From: Bacillota bacterium
GTDB taxonomy: Bacteria; Bacillota; Clostridia; Peptostreptococcales; Anaerovoracaceae
NCBI GenBank assembly: GCA_017619985.1
Contig: JAFZRG010000035.1
Location: forward strand, 1-5,774
DNA: 5,774 nucleotides
Direction of reading: 5' to 3'
The notes under the pieces are model-generated. The model had not been told where the DNA came from. It did not search any database and saw nothing but the letters and a program-made list of their open reading frames with translations. Below are positions 1-5,774 of this stretch, piece after piece (position 1 is the first letter of the stretch; each line of letters starts with the position of its first letter). A program made the position numbers and the translations under genes.

Positions 1-648
1 ATCGACACCGTCACCGCGTTTGCCAACAAGAACTTCCGCAAGGCCGTTCTGTTCGCTTTCGACAAGGGCACCTACAATGCGGTCACCCGCGGCGAAGATC
101 TGAAGTACACCAACCTCCGCAACATGTACACGCATCCTGAGTTCGTCTCCATCGAGAACGACGTCACCGTCGAGGGCAAGACCTTCAAGGCCGGCACCTT
201 CTACGGCGAGATGGTCCAGTACTACCTCGATCAGCTCGGCTGCCCGGTCACGGTCGCCGACCAGTGCGACGGCTGGTTCAACCCGACTGCCGCCAAGGCC
301 GCCCTTGAGGCCGCCAAGGAGGAGCTGGGCGACACCGTCACCTTCCCGATCAAGATCGACATCGTCTACTATTCTCCGAACGCGAACCAGACCGCGCAGG
401 CCAACGCCGTCAAGACCCAGATGGAGGCCACCCTGGGCGCTGAGAACGTCGTCGTGAACCTCGTCGAGGCCACCACTCCCGAGGATTACTACGCCAGCGG
501 CTACCGCGCTTCCAACGGCGAGGCGGGCAACTTCGACCTGTTCTACGGCTCCGGCTGGGGCCCGGACTACGGCGATCCGTCCACTTACCTCGATACCTTC
601 CTGGGCGAGGGCGCCGGCTACATGACCAAGGTCATCGGCCTGTTCTAA
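1..648 (+). CDS. oppA: Oligopeptide ABC transporter substrate-binding protein, OppA/AmiA type, 5' partial and apparently 3' truncated
   Basis: The frame is open from base 1 to a TAA at 646-648, giving 215 residues; the start lies outside the window. It would be the extracytoplasmic peptide-binding protein of the importer encoded downstream. Visible family marks are an FRKAVLFAFDKGTYN block near residues 13-26 (the 'FR.A...A.DR..Y' element of SBP_bac_5 proteins), a region like AmiA/AliA (MEATLGAENVVVN, about residues 141-153), and the GWGPDYGDPSTYLDTF motif near residues 186-201. The signal peptide and lipobox would be upstream of the window. Oddity: in OppA/AmiA relatives, as I remember them, the GW.PDY.DP motif is followed by about 110-160 residues that return to lobe I. 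Here only about 14 residues follow (ending MTKVIGLF). None of the three forward frames after the stop shows that missing part. It may be a truncated gene, a pseudogene or an assembly deletion. Family assignment is secure; functional state is uncertain. Confidence 0.9.
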   Translation: MDTVTAFANKNFRKAVLFAFDKGTYNAVTRGEDLKYTNLRNMYTHPEFVSIENDVTVEGKTFKAGTFYGEMVQYYLDQLGCPVTVADQCDGWFNPTAAKAALEAAKEELGDTVTFPIKIDIVYYSPNANQTAQANAVKTQMEATLGAENVVVNLVEATTPEDYYASGYRASNGEAGNFDLFYGSGWGPDYGDPSTYLDTFLGEGAGYMTKVIGLF

Positions 649-654
649 GCGAAT

Positions 655-680
655 GATCGGCCGCCCTTCGGCGGCAGATC
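655..680 (+). other. Hairpin just after the oppA stop codon
   Basis: An inverted repeat begins six bases after the oppA stop. Bases 655-665 pair with 670-680 around a CTTC loop, giving ten Watson-Crick pairs and one G·A mismatch at 659/676. The upper stem is six straight G/C pairs. No T-run follows, so it does not look like a complete intrinsic terminator. It could protect the 3' end of oppA mRNA or be part of a processing site. Confidence 0.55.
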
Positions 681-690
681 GCTGAACTCA

Positions 691-733
691 TTGAGATACA
701 CGGGGAGACCTCTCGTCTCCCTGTGTATCTCAA
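691..733 (+). other. 19-bp hairpin between oppA and oppB
   Basis: Bases 691-709 pair with 715-733 across a five-base loop (CTCTC). The stem has 18 Watson-Crick pairs and one G·U at 702/722, with no true mismatch, so it should be very stable in RNA. The sequence after it (AGCCCATTC) is not a T-tract, so a classic Rho-independent terminator is unlikely. Such hairpins between a binding-protein gene and its permease genes often act as 3' stabilisers or processing barriers that keep binding-protein mRNA abundant. That role is inferred here from position and fold only. Confidence 0.65.
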
Positions 734-761
734 AGCCCATTCTTGAGGCAACGGATTTCAT

Positions 762-842
762 AAACGAAAAGCTGAGTTTTTCCCTCAAATCCTGCCCGCG
801 CAACGCTTGGCTTTGAAGGAAGAACTCAACTTTTCGTTTTTT
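762..842 (+). terminator. Long imperfect hairpin with T-run: possible attenuator upstream of oppB
   Basis: Bases 762-789 pair with 812-839: 25 Watson-Crick pairs, one U·G (779/822) and two C·A mismatches (772/829 and 784/817). Two more C-G pairs (791-792 with 809-810) and a three-pair apical stem (798-800 with 804-806) extend it inward. The 3' arm runs into TTTTTT at 837-842, and the 5' arm has matching A-runs, as in an intrinsic terminator. The base of the stem is A/T-rich, so efficiency may be partial. It ends about 100 bases before the oppB start, which suits attenuation of read-through from oppA into oppBCDF. It could instead be the remnant of a small inverted-repeat element. Confidence 0.45.
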
Positions 843-869
843 GCCTATGATTCGGGTGTGCGGAAATCT

Positions 870-882
870 AAGGAGAAGGAGG
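870..882 (+). promoter_or_regulatory. Tandem strong Shine-Dalgarno, displaced from the oppB start
   Basis: AAGGAG (870-875) is followed directly by AAGGAGG (876-882), the best ribosome-binding match in the gap. It lies 58 bases before the oppB ATG at 941, too far to serve it. AAGGAG is instead seven bases from an ATG at 883, in a different frame from oppB. The oppB ATG itself has only AAGG at 934-937, three bases away. Either a short leader ORF is translated here and feeds ribosomes to oppB, or the G7 run at 920-926 has changed length and shifted an N-terminal extension out of frame. Confidence 0.5.
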
Positions 883-940
883 ATGTCGTCCTTATTTTCT
901 GTTACGCGCGCGTGCGCGCGGGGGGGCGACGGCAAGGCTT

Positions 941-2527
941 ATGGCGAAATACCTGGTCAAGCGGATCCTGTTTTCGATCTTCTCCCTTCTCGTGGTCGTC
1001 ATGGTGGTCATGCTGCTGGTGTACACCTTCATCAGCCGCAGCGTCATCTTCCAGACGGACGACACATGGAACAAGAAGAGCGGAAACGACCGCAGCATCT
1101 ATGAGTACACGATGTACCAGAAGTACGGCTATCTGACCTACGTGGACTACATGACCTTCCTCGCGAACAAGTACAAGGACGAGGTGGGGGAGGACTACAC
1201 GAAGGACAAGGCTTTCATCGCGGACAAGAACGTGATCCAGAAAAAGGACGAGTGCATGGACAACGAGACCGTGCAGGAGTTCATCCGGTACTACGCGGAG
1301 AAGGGCTACGAGATCAAGTATCTCGAGCCGGAGACCTTCAAATCCGGCCGCGTCAAGCCCGGCGGCACCGGCTATCTGCTGGCCGTGCACGAGAAGAATC
1401 CGCTGCTGCGCCTGTTCGACTACGTCAAGGGCTTCATCACCATCGAGAAGAAGAGCGACGTGCAGGACGAGGCGCTCACGGACGACATGCGTTACGTCCG
1501 CTTCGAGAAGGATCCGTATTCGGGCCTCTTCGCCATAGTCGGTTCGGGAACGACGCATAAATACCTGTTGTACTTCGACAACCGCTTCCCGTTCATCCAC
1601 CAGAACTGGCTGCACATCAATCTGGGCACCAGCTTCACCTCCTACCGCGGGCAGGAGATCACCACCGTCATCACAACGCCGACGGGCGACATCAAGCCGC
1701 GCATGACGCAGTTCCCGGCGAAGCTCGGAACGGACGAGTGGACGGAGTCCGCCATCAACTTCCACACCCTGCGCTACACGACGAACGTCAGCGAGGGCGA
1801 CGCGGAGCTCTACCCGGACAACTACACGACCGGCGCTTATTTCCGCTACGGCTTCTCCATGCTGGAGAACTCCTTCGTCATCGGCCTGATCGCCGTGGCG
1901 ATCGCCTACGCGGTAGGCCTGCCGCTCGGCATGCTGATGGCGCGCCGCAAGGACCGTCTCGGGGACAAGATCGGCAACGTCTACATCATCTTCATCATGG
2001 CGGTGCCGCCGCTGGCCTATATCTTCATGTTTGCCGCGCTGGGCACGACGGTGTTCAAGCTGCCGTATAAATTCGCCAACGCGCAGGTCAAGATCCTGGC
2101 CTACGTGCTGCCGGTCCTGTCGCTGGCCCTGCGCGACATCGGCGGCCTGATGAAGTGGATGCGCCGCTACATGATCGACCAGATGAACTCCGACTACGTC
2201 AAGTTCGCCCGCGCCGAGGGCATGAGCGAGCGCGAGATCTACCGCATCCACATCTCCCGCAACGCCATGATCTATCTGGTGCACGGCATCCCGGGCACCA
2301 TCATCGGCTGCCTGGTCGGCGCCATCATCACCGAGCGCGTCTACGCCGTTCCCGGCGTCGGCAACCTGCTCACCCGCGCCATCAACTCGCACGACAACGG
2401 CATCATCGTCGCCTGCACGGTGTTCTATACGACGCTCAGCATCATCTCCCTGATCCTGGGCGACCTGCTGCTGGCCGCGTATGACCCGAGAATCTCCCTT
2501 GCGGACGAAGGAGGTGGCAGACGATGA
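941..2527 (+). CDS. oppB: Oligopeptide ABC transporter permease, OppB/AmiC type
   Basis: This 528-residue inner-membrane permease forms one half of the peptide channel. The N-terminus (MAKYLVKRILFS, TM1 at about 9-31) matches how this family begins, which supports ATG 941 despite its weak ribosome binding site; a stop at 869 and no ATG in between rule out a longer ATG start in this frame. Residues about 32-305 form a large external domain, absent from the ~300-residue E. coli-type OppB but present in the ~500-residue AmiC-type proteins. It includes GSGTTHKYLLYF and FPFIHQN. Five more membrane segments lie near 311-335, 345-372, 384-402, 444-466 and 489-513. The EAA coupling loop that docks on the ATPase is at about 418-442 (ARAEGMSEREIYRIHISRN), after RRYMIDQMNSDYVKF. 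The C-terminus DPRISLADEGGGRR is typical. The TGA overlaps the oppC ATG by four bases. Confidence 0.95.
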   Translation: MAKYLVKRILFSIFSLLVVVMVVMLLVYTFISRSVIFQTDDTWNKKSGNDRSIYEYTMYQKYGYLTYVDYMTFLANKYKDEVGEDYTKDKAFIADKNVIQKKDECMDNETVQEFIRYYAEKGYEIKYLEPETFKSGRVKPGGTGYLLAVHEKNPLLRLFDYVKGFITIEKKSDVQDEALTDDMRYVRFEKDPYSGLFAIVGSGTTHKYLLYFDNRFPFIHQNWLHINLGTSFTSYRGQEITTVITTPTGDIKPRMTQFPAKLGTDEWTESAINFHTLRYTTNVSEGDAELYPDNYTTGAYFRYGFSMLENSFVIGLIAVAIAYAVGLPLGMLMARRKDRLGDKIGNVYIIFIMAVPPLAYIFMFAALGTTVFKLPYKFANAQVKILAYVLPVLSLALRDIGGLMKWMRRYMIDQMNSDYVKFARAEGMSEREIYRIHISRNAMIYLVHGIPGTIIGCLVGAIITERVYAVPGVGNLLTRAINSHDNGIIVACTVFYTTLSIISLILGDLLLAAYDPRISLADEGGGRR

Positions 2528-3498
2528 ACAACGAGCCGAACGTGACCGTGAATGACCCGAACGACGATCTGTTCTATTTCATCGACAGCGACGCCATCGC
2601 CTCCGAGAAGATCATCGCGCCCCGCTATTCCTACTGGAAGAGCGTGTTCCGCGTCTTCTTCCGCAAGAAGGTCAACATCGTCATGCTGATCCTGCTGGCG
2701 CTGATCGTCATCGTCGCCTTCGTGATGCCGCGCTTCTGGGTCTACGACCCGATGGAGAACGTCACGAACGCCGCGACCTTCAACCTCTCCCCGGCGCAGG
2801 CCATGCGCTACTTCGGCGGCTTCTCCCTCAAATGGATCCTCGGCACCGGACAGCTGGGCAACTCCATTTTCTACGGCATCGTCGCCTCCTCCCGCACCAG
2901 CCTGATGCTGTGCGTCATCTGCGCCGCCATCAACATGACCGTCGGCATCATCATCGGCGCCCTCTGGGGCTACAGCAAGAAGTTCGACGTCGTGATGCTG
3001 GTCATCTACAACATCATCGCCAACGTCCCGGATCTGCTGCTGATTTCGGTGCTGGTGTACATCGTCGGCTCCGGCTTCTGGCCCTTCGTGTTCGCGCTGA
3101 CCGTAACGGGCTGGCTGGCGATCGCCTACTTCTTCCGCACGCAGGTCATGATCATCCGCGACCGCGAGTATTCGATGGCCTCCCGCTGCCTCGGCACGCC
3201 GGTGCGCCGCGTCATCTCCAAGAACATCCTGCCCTTCCTCACCAGCGTCATCGTGACGCTGCTGGCCACCAACCTGCCGGGCTACATCTCCTCGGAGCTG
3301 TTCCTGAGCTACATCGGCATGGGCCTGAGCGCGTCCGTGCCGTCCCTCGGCCGTATGATCGGTGAGGCGCAGAACTCGTTCCTGACCTTCCCCTGGGCCT
3401 TCTGGCCGCCGGTGGCCGTCGCGAGCGCCATCACCATCATCCTGTACGTCATGGGCCAGAACCTCGCGGACGCGTCCGACCCGCGTACGCACATGTAA
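2524..3498 (+). CDS. oppC: Oligopeptide ABC transporter permease, OppC/AmiD type
   Basis: This 324-residue permease is the partner of OppB in the channel. The start at 2524 sits in an ATGA overlap with the oppB stop and has an extended ribosome binding site, AAGGAGGTG (2508-2516), with the AGGAGG core nine bases from the ATG. A cytoplasmic N-terminal segment (DPNDDLFYFI and following, about 1-49) precedes TM1 at about 50-69. Further membrane segments lie near 126-148, 156-181, 186-204, 239-262 and 294-315. The EAA loop is at about 213-238 (REYSMASRCLGTPVRRVISKNILP), followed by the conserved GYISSELFLSYIGMGL block. The protein ends GQNLADASDPRTHM, a usual ending for this family. Length and motifs are ordinary. 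Overlap with oppB suggests equal synthesis of the two permeases by translational coupling. Confidence 0.95.
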   Translation: MNNEPNVTVNDPNDDLFYFIDSDAIASEKIIAPRYSYWKSVFRVFFRKKVNIVMLILLALIVIVAFVMPRFWVYDPMENVTNAATFNLSPAQAMRYFGGFSLKWILGTGQLGNSIFYGIVASSRTSLMLCVICAAINMTVGIIIGALWGYSKKFDVVMLVIYNIIANVPDLLLISVLVYIVGSGFWPFVFALTVTGWLAIAYFFRTQVMIIRDREYSMASRCLGTPVRRVISKNILPFLTSVIVTLLATNLPGYISSELFLSYIGMGLSASVPSLGRMIGEAQNSFLTFPWAFWPPVAVASAITIILYVMGQNLADASDPRTHM

Positions 3499-3510
3499 GG
3501 AGGCGGGCAG

Positions 3511-5307
3511 ATGAACGAAACGAAGGAAAAGAAGGTCCTGCTCTCCCTCCGCAACGTGGAGGTCAAGTTCAACGTCCGCGGGCGCATCCTCACCGCCATC
3601 CGCAACGTCTCTCTGGACATCTACGAGGACGAGGCGCTCGCCATCGTGGGCGAGAGCGGCTCCGGCAAGTCCGTTCTGACGAAGACCTTTGCCGGCATGC
3701 TCGACGCCAACGGCTTCATCCCGCAGGGCAGCATCATCTTCTCGGACGACGAGCTCTCCAAAACGGACGTAAAGCTGACGGCGAGAAACCGCCGCACCCT
3801 GCGCCGCGTGACGGATCGCCTCAACAAGGACTCCCGCCTCGAGCGCGGCGCGGCCGAGTACCGCGCCATCCTCGAGAAGGAGGCCGCCATGAAGCGCGCG
3901 AAGGGCCTCACCATCGAGGAGGAGGAGGATTTCGCCGCGCGCATCAAGGAAGTCACCGACGACATCGTCGACCGCAACAACTACCTGATGGCGCTCAGCA
4001 AAAAGTCGGACGCCGAGGAATACGCGAAGACCACGGAGCTGATCAAGACCCTCACCGCCAAGCGCGACGCCATCGAGCGCGAGAAGAGCGACCTGATCCG
4101 CCGCCGGTCCTCGGAGGTCCGCGGCAACACGGCGCTGGCCGAGGAGAACAAGCGGCAGATCGACGAGCTGCGCGCCGCGCGCGAGAAGAAGATCGCGACG
4201 CCCGAGCAGGAGGGCAACCCCTACGGCCTGAGCGACGCCGTGCTGGAGCGCAACAAGATCATCGGCTACGAGGTGCTGCTGTCCATCGGCCGCTATCCGC
4301 TGAAGGATCAGATCCGCTTTGTCGGCAAGCTCAATAAGGGCTTCCGGGACGCCATGCGCGCGGGCGAGGACCTTGAAAATCCCGCCGTGCTCAACCGCAT
4401 TTTCGAGACCGTCGCCTTCCGCGTGGAGTACCGCTCCATCGACGAGGAGGCCGGCGTCCTGCACGGCTACGCCATCATCGACTGCGCCAAGGTCAAGTAC
4501 ACCAAGGACTGGCAGGAGATCCGCGGCTGCCGCATCGCCACGGTCTTTCAGGACCCCATGACCTCGCTCAACCCGGTCCTCACCATCGGCAAGCAGATCA
4601 TGACGGTCATCCTCAAGCACCAGAAGTGCTCGCAGGCCGAGGCCCGCAAGCGCACGATCGACATCATGGCGAAGGTCGGCATCCCCGACCCGGAGAAGCG
4701 CTTTGACGACTATCCCTTCGAGTACTCCGGCGGCATGCGCCAGAGGATCGTTATCGCCATCGCCCTGAGCTGCCAGCCGAAGATCCTGATCTGCGACGAG
4801 CCCACGACCGCGCTGGACGTGACCATCCAGGCGCAGATCCTGGAGCTGATCAAGCAGCTGCAGAAGGATCTCGGCTTCACCACCGTCTACATCACCCACG
4901 ACCTCGGCGTCGTCGCCAACGTCGCGGAGCGCGTGGCGGTGCTGTACGGCGGGCAGATCGTGGAGATCGGCTCGGTCGAGGAGATTTTCTACGACCCGAA
5001 GCACCCCTACACCTGGGCGCTGCTCTCCAGCCTGCCGCAGCTTTCCGAGCGCGGCACGGACCTCTTCTCCATCCCCGGCACGCCGCCGAGCCTGTACAAC
5101 AAGATCGTCGGCGACGCCTTTGCCCCGCGCAACAAATACGCGCTGGCCATCGACCTGAAGGAAGAGCCGCCCATGTTCCAGGTCAGTCCGACCCACTTCG
5201 CCAAGACCTGGCTGCTGGATCCCAGAGCGCCGAAGACCGAGGCGCCGGAGAACATCCAGAATCTCCACGAGAAGATCCAGCGGACCTACGTCGACTTTGA
5301 CGTGTAA
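3511..5307 (+). CDS. oppD: Oligopeptide ABC transporter ATPase, OppD/AmiE type, with large internal insertion
   Basis: This 598-residue cytoplasmic ATPase would power the importer with OppF. Family members are usually about 330-360 residues. Nucleotide-binding motifs are intact: Walker A GESGSGKS (47-54), Q-loop with Gln347 in FQDPMTSLNP, signature SGGMRQR (406-412), Walker B ending LICDE with Asp429 and Glu430, D-loop ALD (434-436) and switch His463 in THD. The C-terminal domain (HPYTWALLSSLPQL, SIPGTPPSLY, GDAFAPR, THFAKTWLL) matches AmiE-type proteins. It lacks the cysteines seen in many other OppD/DppD C-termini, where GC.F.PRC is common. The extra length is one block of about 248 residues, roughly 84-331, inserted between the strand after Walker A (SIIFSDDELS) and the KDWQEIRG segment before the Q-loop. 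AAGGAGG (3497-3503) overlaps the oppC stop and lies seven bases before the ATG, which supports this start and coupling to oppC. Confidence 0.95.
   Translation: MNETKEKKVLLSLRNVEVKFNVRGRILTAIRNVSLDIYEDEALAIVGESGSGKSVLTKTFAGMLDANGFIPQGSIIFSDDELSKTDVKLTARNRRTLRRVTDRLNKDSRLERGAAEYRAILEKEAAMKRAKGLTIEEEEDFAARIKEVTDDIVDRNNYLMALSKKSDAEEYAKTTELIKTLTAKRDAIEREKSDLIRRRSSEVRGNTALAEENKRQIDELRAAREKKIATPEQEGNPYGLSDAVLERNKIIGYEVLLSIGRYPLKDQIRFVGKLNKGFRDAMRAGEDLENPAVLNRIFETVAFRVEYRSIDEEAGVLHGYAIIDCAKVKYTKDWQEIRGCRIATVFQDPMTSLNPVLTIGKQIMTVILKHQKCSQAEARKRTIDIMAKVGIPDPEKRFDDYPFEYSGGMRQRIVIAIALSCQPKILICDEPTTALDVTIQAQILELIKQLQKDLGFTTVYITHDLGVVANVAERVAVLYGGQIVEIGSVEEIFYDPKHPYTWALLSSLPQLSERGTDLFSIPGTPPSLYNKIVGDAFAPRNKYALAIDLKEEPPMFQVSPTHFAKTWLLDPRAPKTEAPENIQNLHEKIQRTYVDFDV
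3760..4503 (+). other. Insertion domain inside OppD (residues about 84-331)
   Basis: This in-frame block separates Walker A from the Q-loop. In OppF of this window the Walker A lysine and Q-loop glutamine are 46 residues apart; in OppD they are 294 apart. The first part (about 84-235) is very rich in Lys, Arg, Glu and Asp and looks helical, with coiled-coil character around 171-230 (TELIKTLTAKRDAIERE, EENKRQIDELRAAREKK). The second part (about 239-331) has mixed hydrophobic content (IIGYEVLLSIGRYPL, AVLNRIFETVAFRVEY, LHGYAIIDCAKVKY) and could be a small folded unit. Base composition and codon choice look like the rest of the gene, so it does not appear recently acquired. I recognise no named domain in it. 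A regulatory, docking or scaffold role is guesswork. Confidence 0.8.
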
Positions 5308-5319
5308 GGAGGCGACGAC

Positions 5320-5774
5320 ATGGATCAGAAAGAGAAAAAAGTCATACTGTCGATCCGGAATCTGGACGTCGTCTTCGGCCGCGGCAAGAAGGCCTTCAAG
5401 GCGGTCGACAACGTCAGTTTCGACATCTACAAGGGCGAGACGCTCTCATTGGTGGGCGAAAGCGGCTCCGGCAAGACCACGATCGGCCGCGCCATCGTGC
5501 GCATCAACCCCTGCTCCGCGGGCGAGATCTGGTACGACGGCAAGAAGATCTCCGGCAAGCTTTCCCGCAAGGCGGACCGCGAGGTCATCCGCAAGATCCA
5601 GATGATCTTCCAGGACCCCGCCGCCTCTCTGAACGAGCGCGCCACCATCGATTACATCATCTCCGAGGGCCTTTACAACTTCCATCTCTACAGGGATGAG
5701 AAGGATCGCGTGGCCAAGGTCGAGAACGTTATCCGCGAGGTCGGTCTGCTCCCCGAGCACCTGACCCGTTACCC
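5320..5774 (+). CDS. oppF: Oligopeptide ABC transporter ATPase, OppF/AmiF type, 3' partial
   Basis: The second ATPase of the importer, open from ATG 5320 to the window end (151 full codons). Walker A GESGSGKTT is at 46-54 and the Q-loop Gln98 lies in QMIFQDPAASLNERAT. The following block (DYIISEGLYNF, VIREVGLLPEHLTRYP) is characteristic of AmiF-type proteins, where the SGGQRQR signature comes next; here the window ends just before it. Unlike OppD in this window, the spacing from Walker A to the Q-loop is normal, with no insertion. The start is set by AAGGAGG at 5306-5312, which overlaps the oppD TAA and sits seven bases from the ATG. It is predicted to pair with OppD as a heterodimer beneath OppB/OppC. 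Confidence 0.95.
   Translation, partial: MDQKEKKVILSIRNLDVVFGRGKKAFKAVDNVSFDIYKGETLSLVGESGSGKTTIGRAIVRINPCSAGEIWYDGKKISGKLSRKADREVIRKIQMIFQDPAASLNERATIDYIISEGLYNFHLYRDEKDRVAKVENVIREVGLLPEHLTRY

Noticed and set aside
846..851. TATGAT as a -10 promoter element for oppBCDF
   Set aside because: The hexamer is close to TATAAT, but no TTGACA-like sequence lies 16-18 bases upstream (AACTCA at 17) and there is no extended TG. A promoter cannot be supported, though one is possible.
645..935. A 96-codon - strand frame filling the oppA-oppB gap
   Set aside because: It runs straight across all three inverted repeats, shows no recognisable protein features and has a composition unlike a conserved gene. 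The hairpins explain the region better.
1034..1855. Large extra domain of OppB between TM1 and TM2 as a novel insertion
   Set aside because: The ~500-residue AmiC-type permeases have the same external domain with shared motifs (GSGTT.KY, FPFIHQN), so it is expected for this branch.
902..2392. A 496-codon open frame on the - strand opposite oppB
   Set aside because: Same kind of antisense shadow: biased composition, no recognisable domain, and full overlap with a well-supported permease gene.
4970..5230. Loss of the cysteine motif in the OppD C-terminal domain as a novelty
   Set aside because: AmiE-type proteins, as I recall them, also lack these cysteines and share the GDAFA.R and AKTWLL forms, so this is a subfamily trait.
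2425..5268. A 947-codon open frame on the - strand opposite oppC and oppD
   Set aside because: It lies antisense to two clear ABC transporter genes and reads as a low-complexity Asp/Val/Leu/His/Arg-rich product. This is what high G/C at third codon positions produces on the opposite strand. No domain is recognisable.

Overview
The window holds most of one oligopeptide ABC importer operon, all on the + strand. The order is a substrate-binding protein (3' part only), two permeases, and two ATPases (the second cut by the window end): oppA-oppB-oppC-oppD-oppF. The proteins resemble the streptococcal Ami/Ali branch (AmiA-C-D-E-F) rather than the enterobacterial Opp branch. OppB has a large domain between TM1 and TM2. 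The OppD C-terminus lacks the usual cysteines. OppF carries the Ami-like block after its Q-loop. The DNA is GC-rich with strong G/C preference at third codon positions, and most genes have perfect AAGGAGG ribosome binding sites. Together with the Ami-type importer this suggests a high-GC Firmicute, perhaps a gut Clostridia/Oscillospiraceae-type organism. That placement is inference and cannot be pinned to a genus from this window.

Layout: 1-648 is the C-terminal part of an OppA-like binding protein. It stops only about 20 residues after the conserved GWGPDYGDP motif, where relatives usually run on for more than 100 residues. 649-940 is a 292-base intergenic stretch with three inverted repeats: one right after the oppA stop, a 19-bp near-perfect hairpin, and a long imperfect hairpin ending in six T's. 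A strong Shine-Dalgarno sequence, an alternating pyrimidine-purine tract and a seven-G run then precede oppB. 941-2527 is oppB. 2524-3498 is oppC, overlapping oppB by 4 bases. 3511-5307 is oppD, enlarged by a roughly 240-residue charged, helical insertion between Walker A and the Q-loop. 5320 to the window end is the first 151 residues of oppF.

Together the products would form a membrane importer. The lipid-anchored binding protein captures peptides, OppB and OppC form the channel, and OppD plus OppF hydrolyse ATP. Tight spacing and stop codons fused to ribosome binding sites tie oppB-oppC-oppD-oppF into one translation-coupled unit. The hairpin-rich gap separates oppA from the rest, a common arrangement for making more binding protein than membrane complex. 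The three points most worth checking are the OppD insertion, the apparent loss of the OppA C-terminus, and the leader of oppB with its misplaced strong ribosome binding site and G7 run. No RNA genes, CRISPR arrays, insertion sequences or phage genes are visible.
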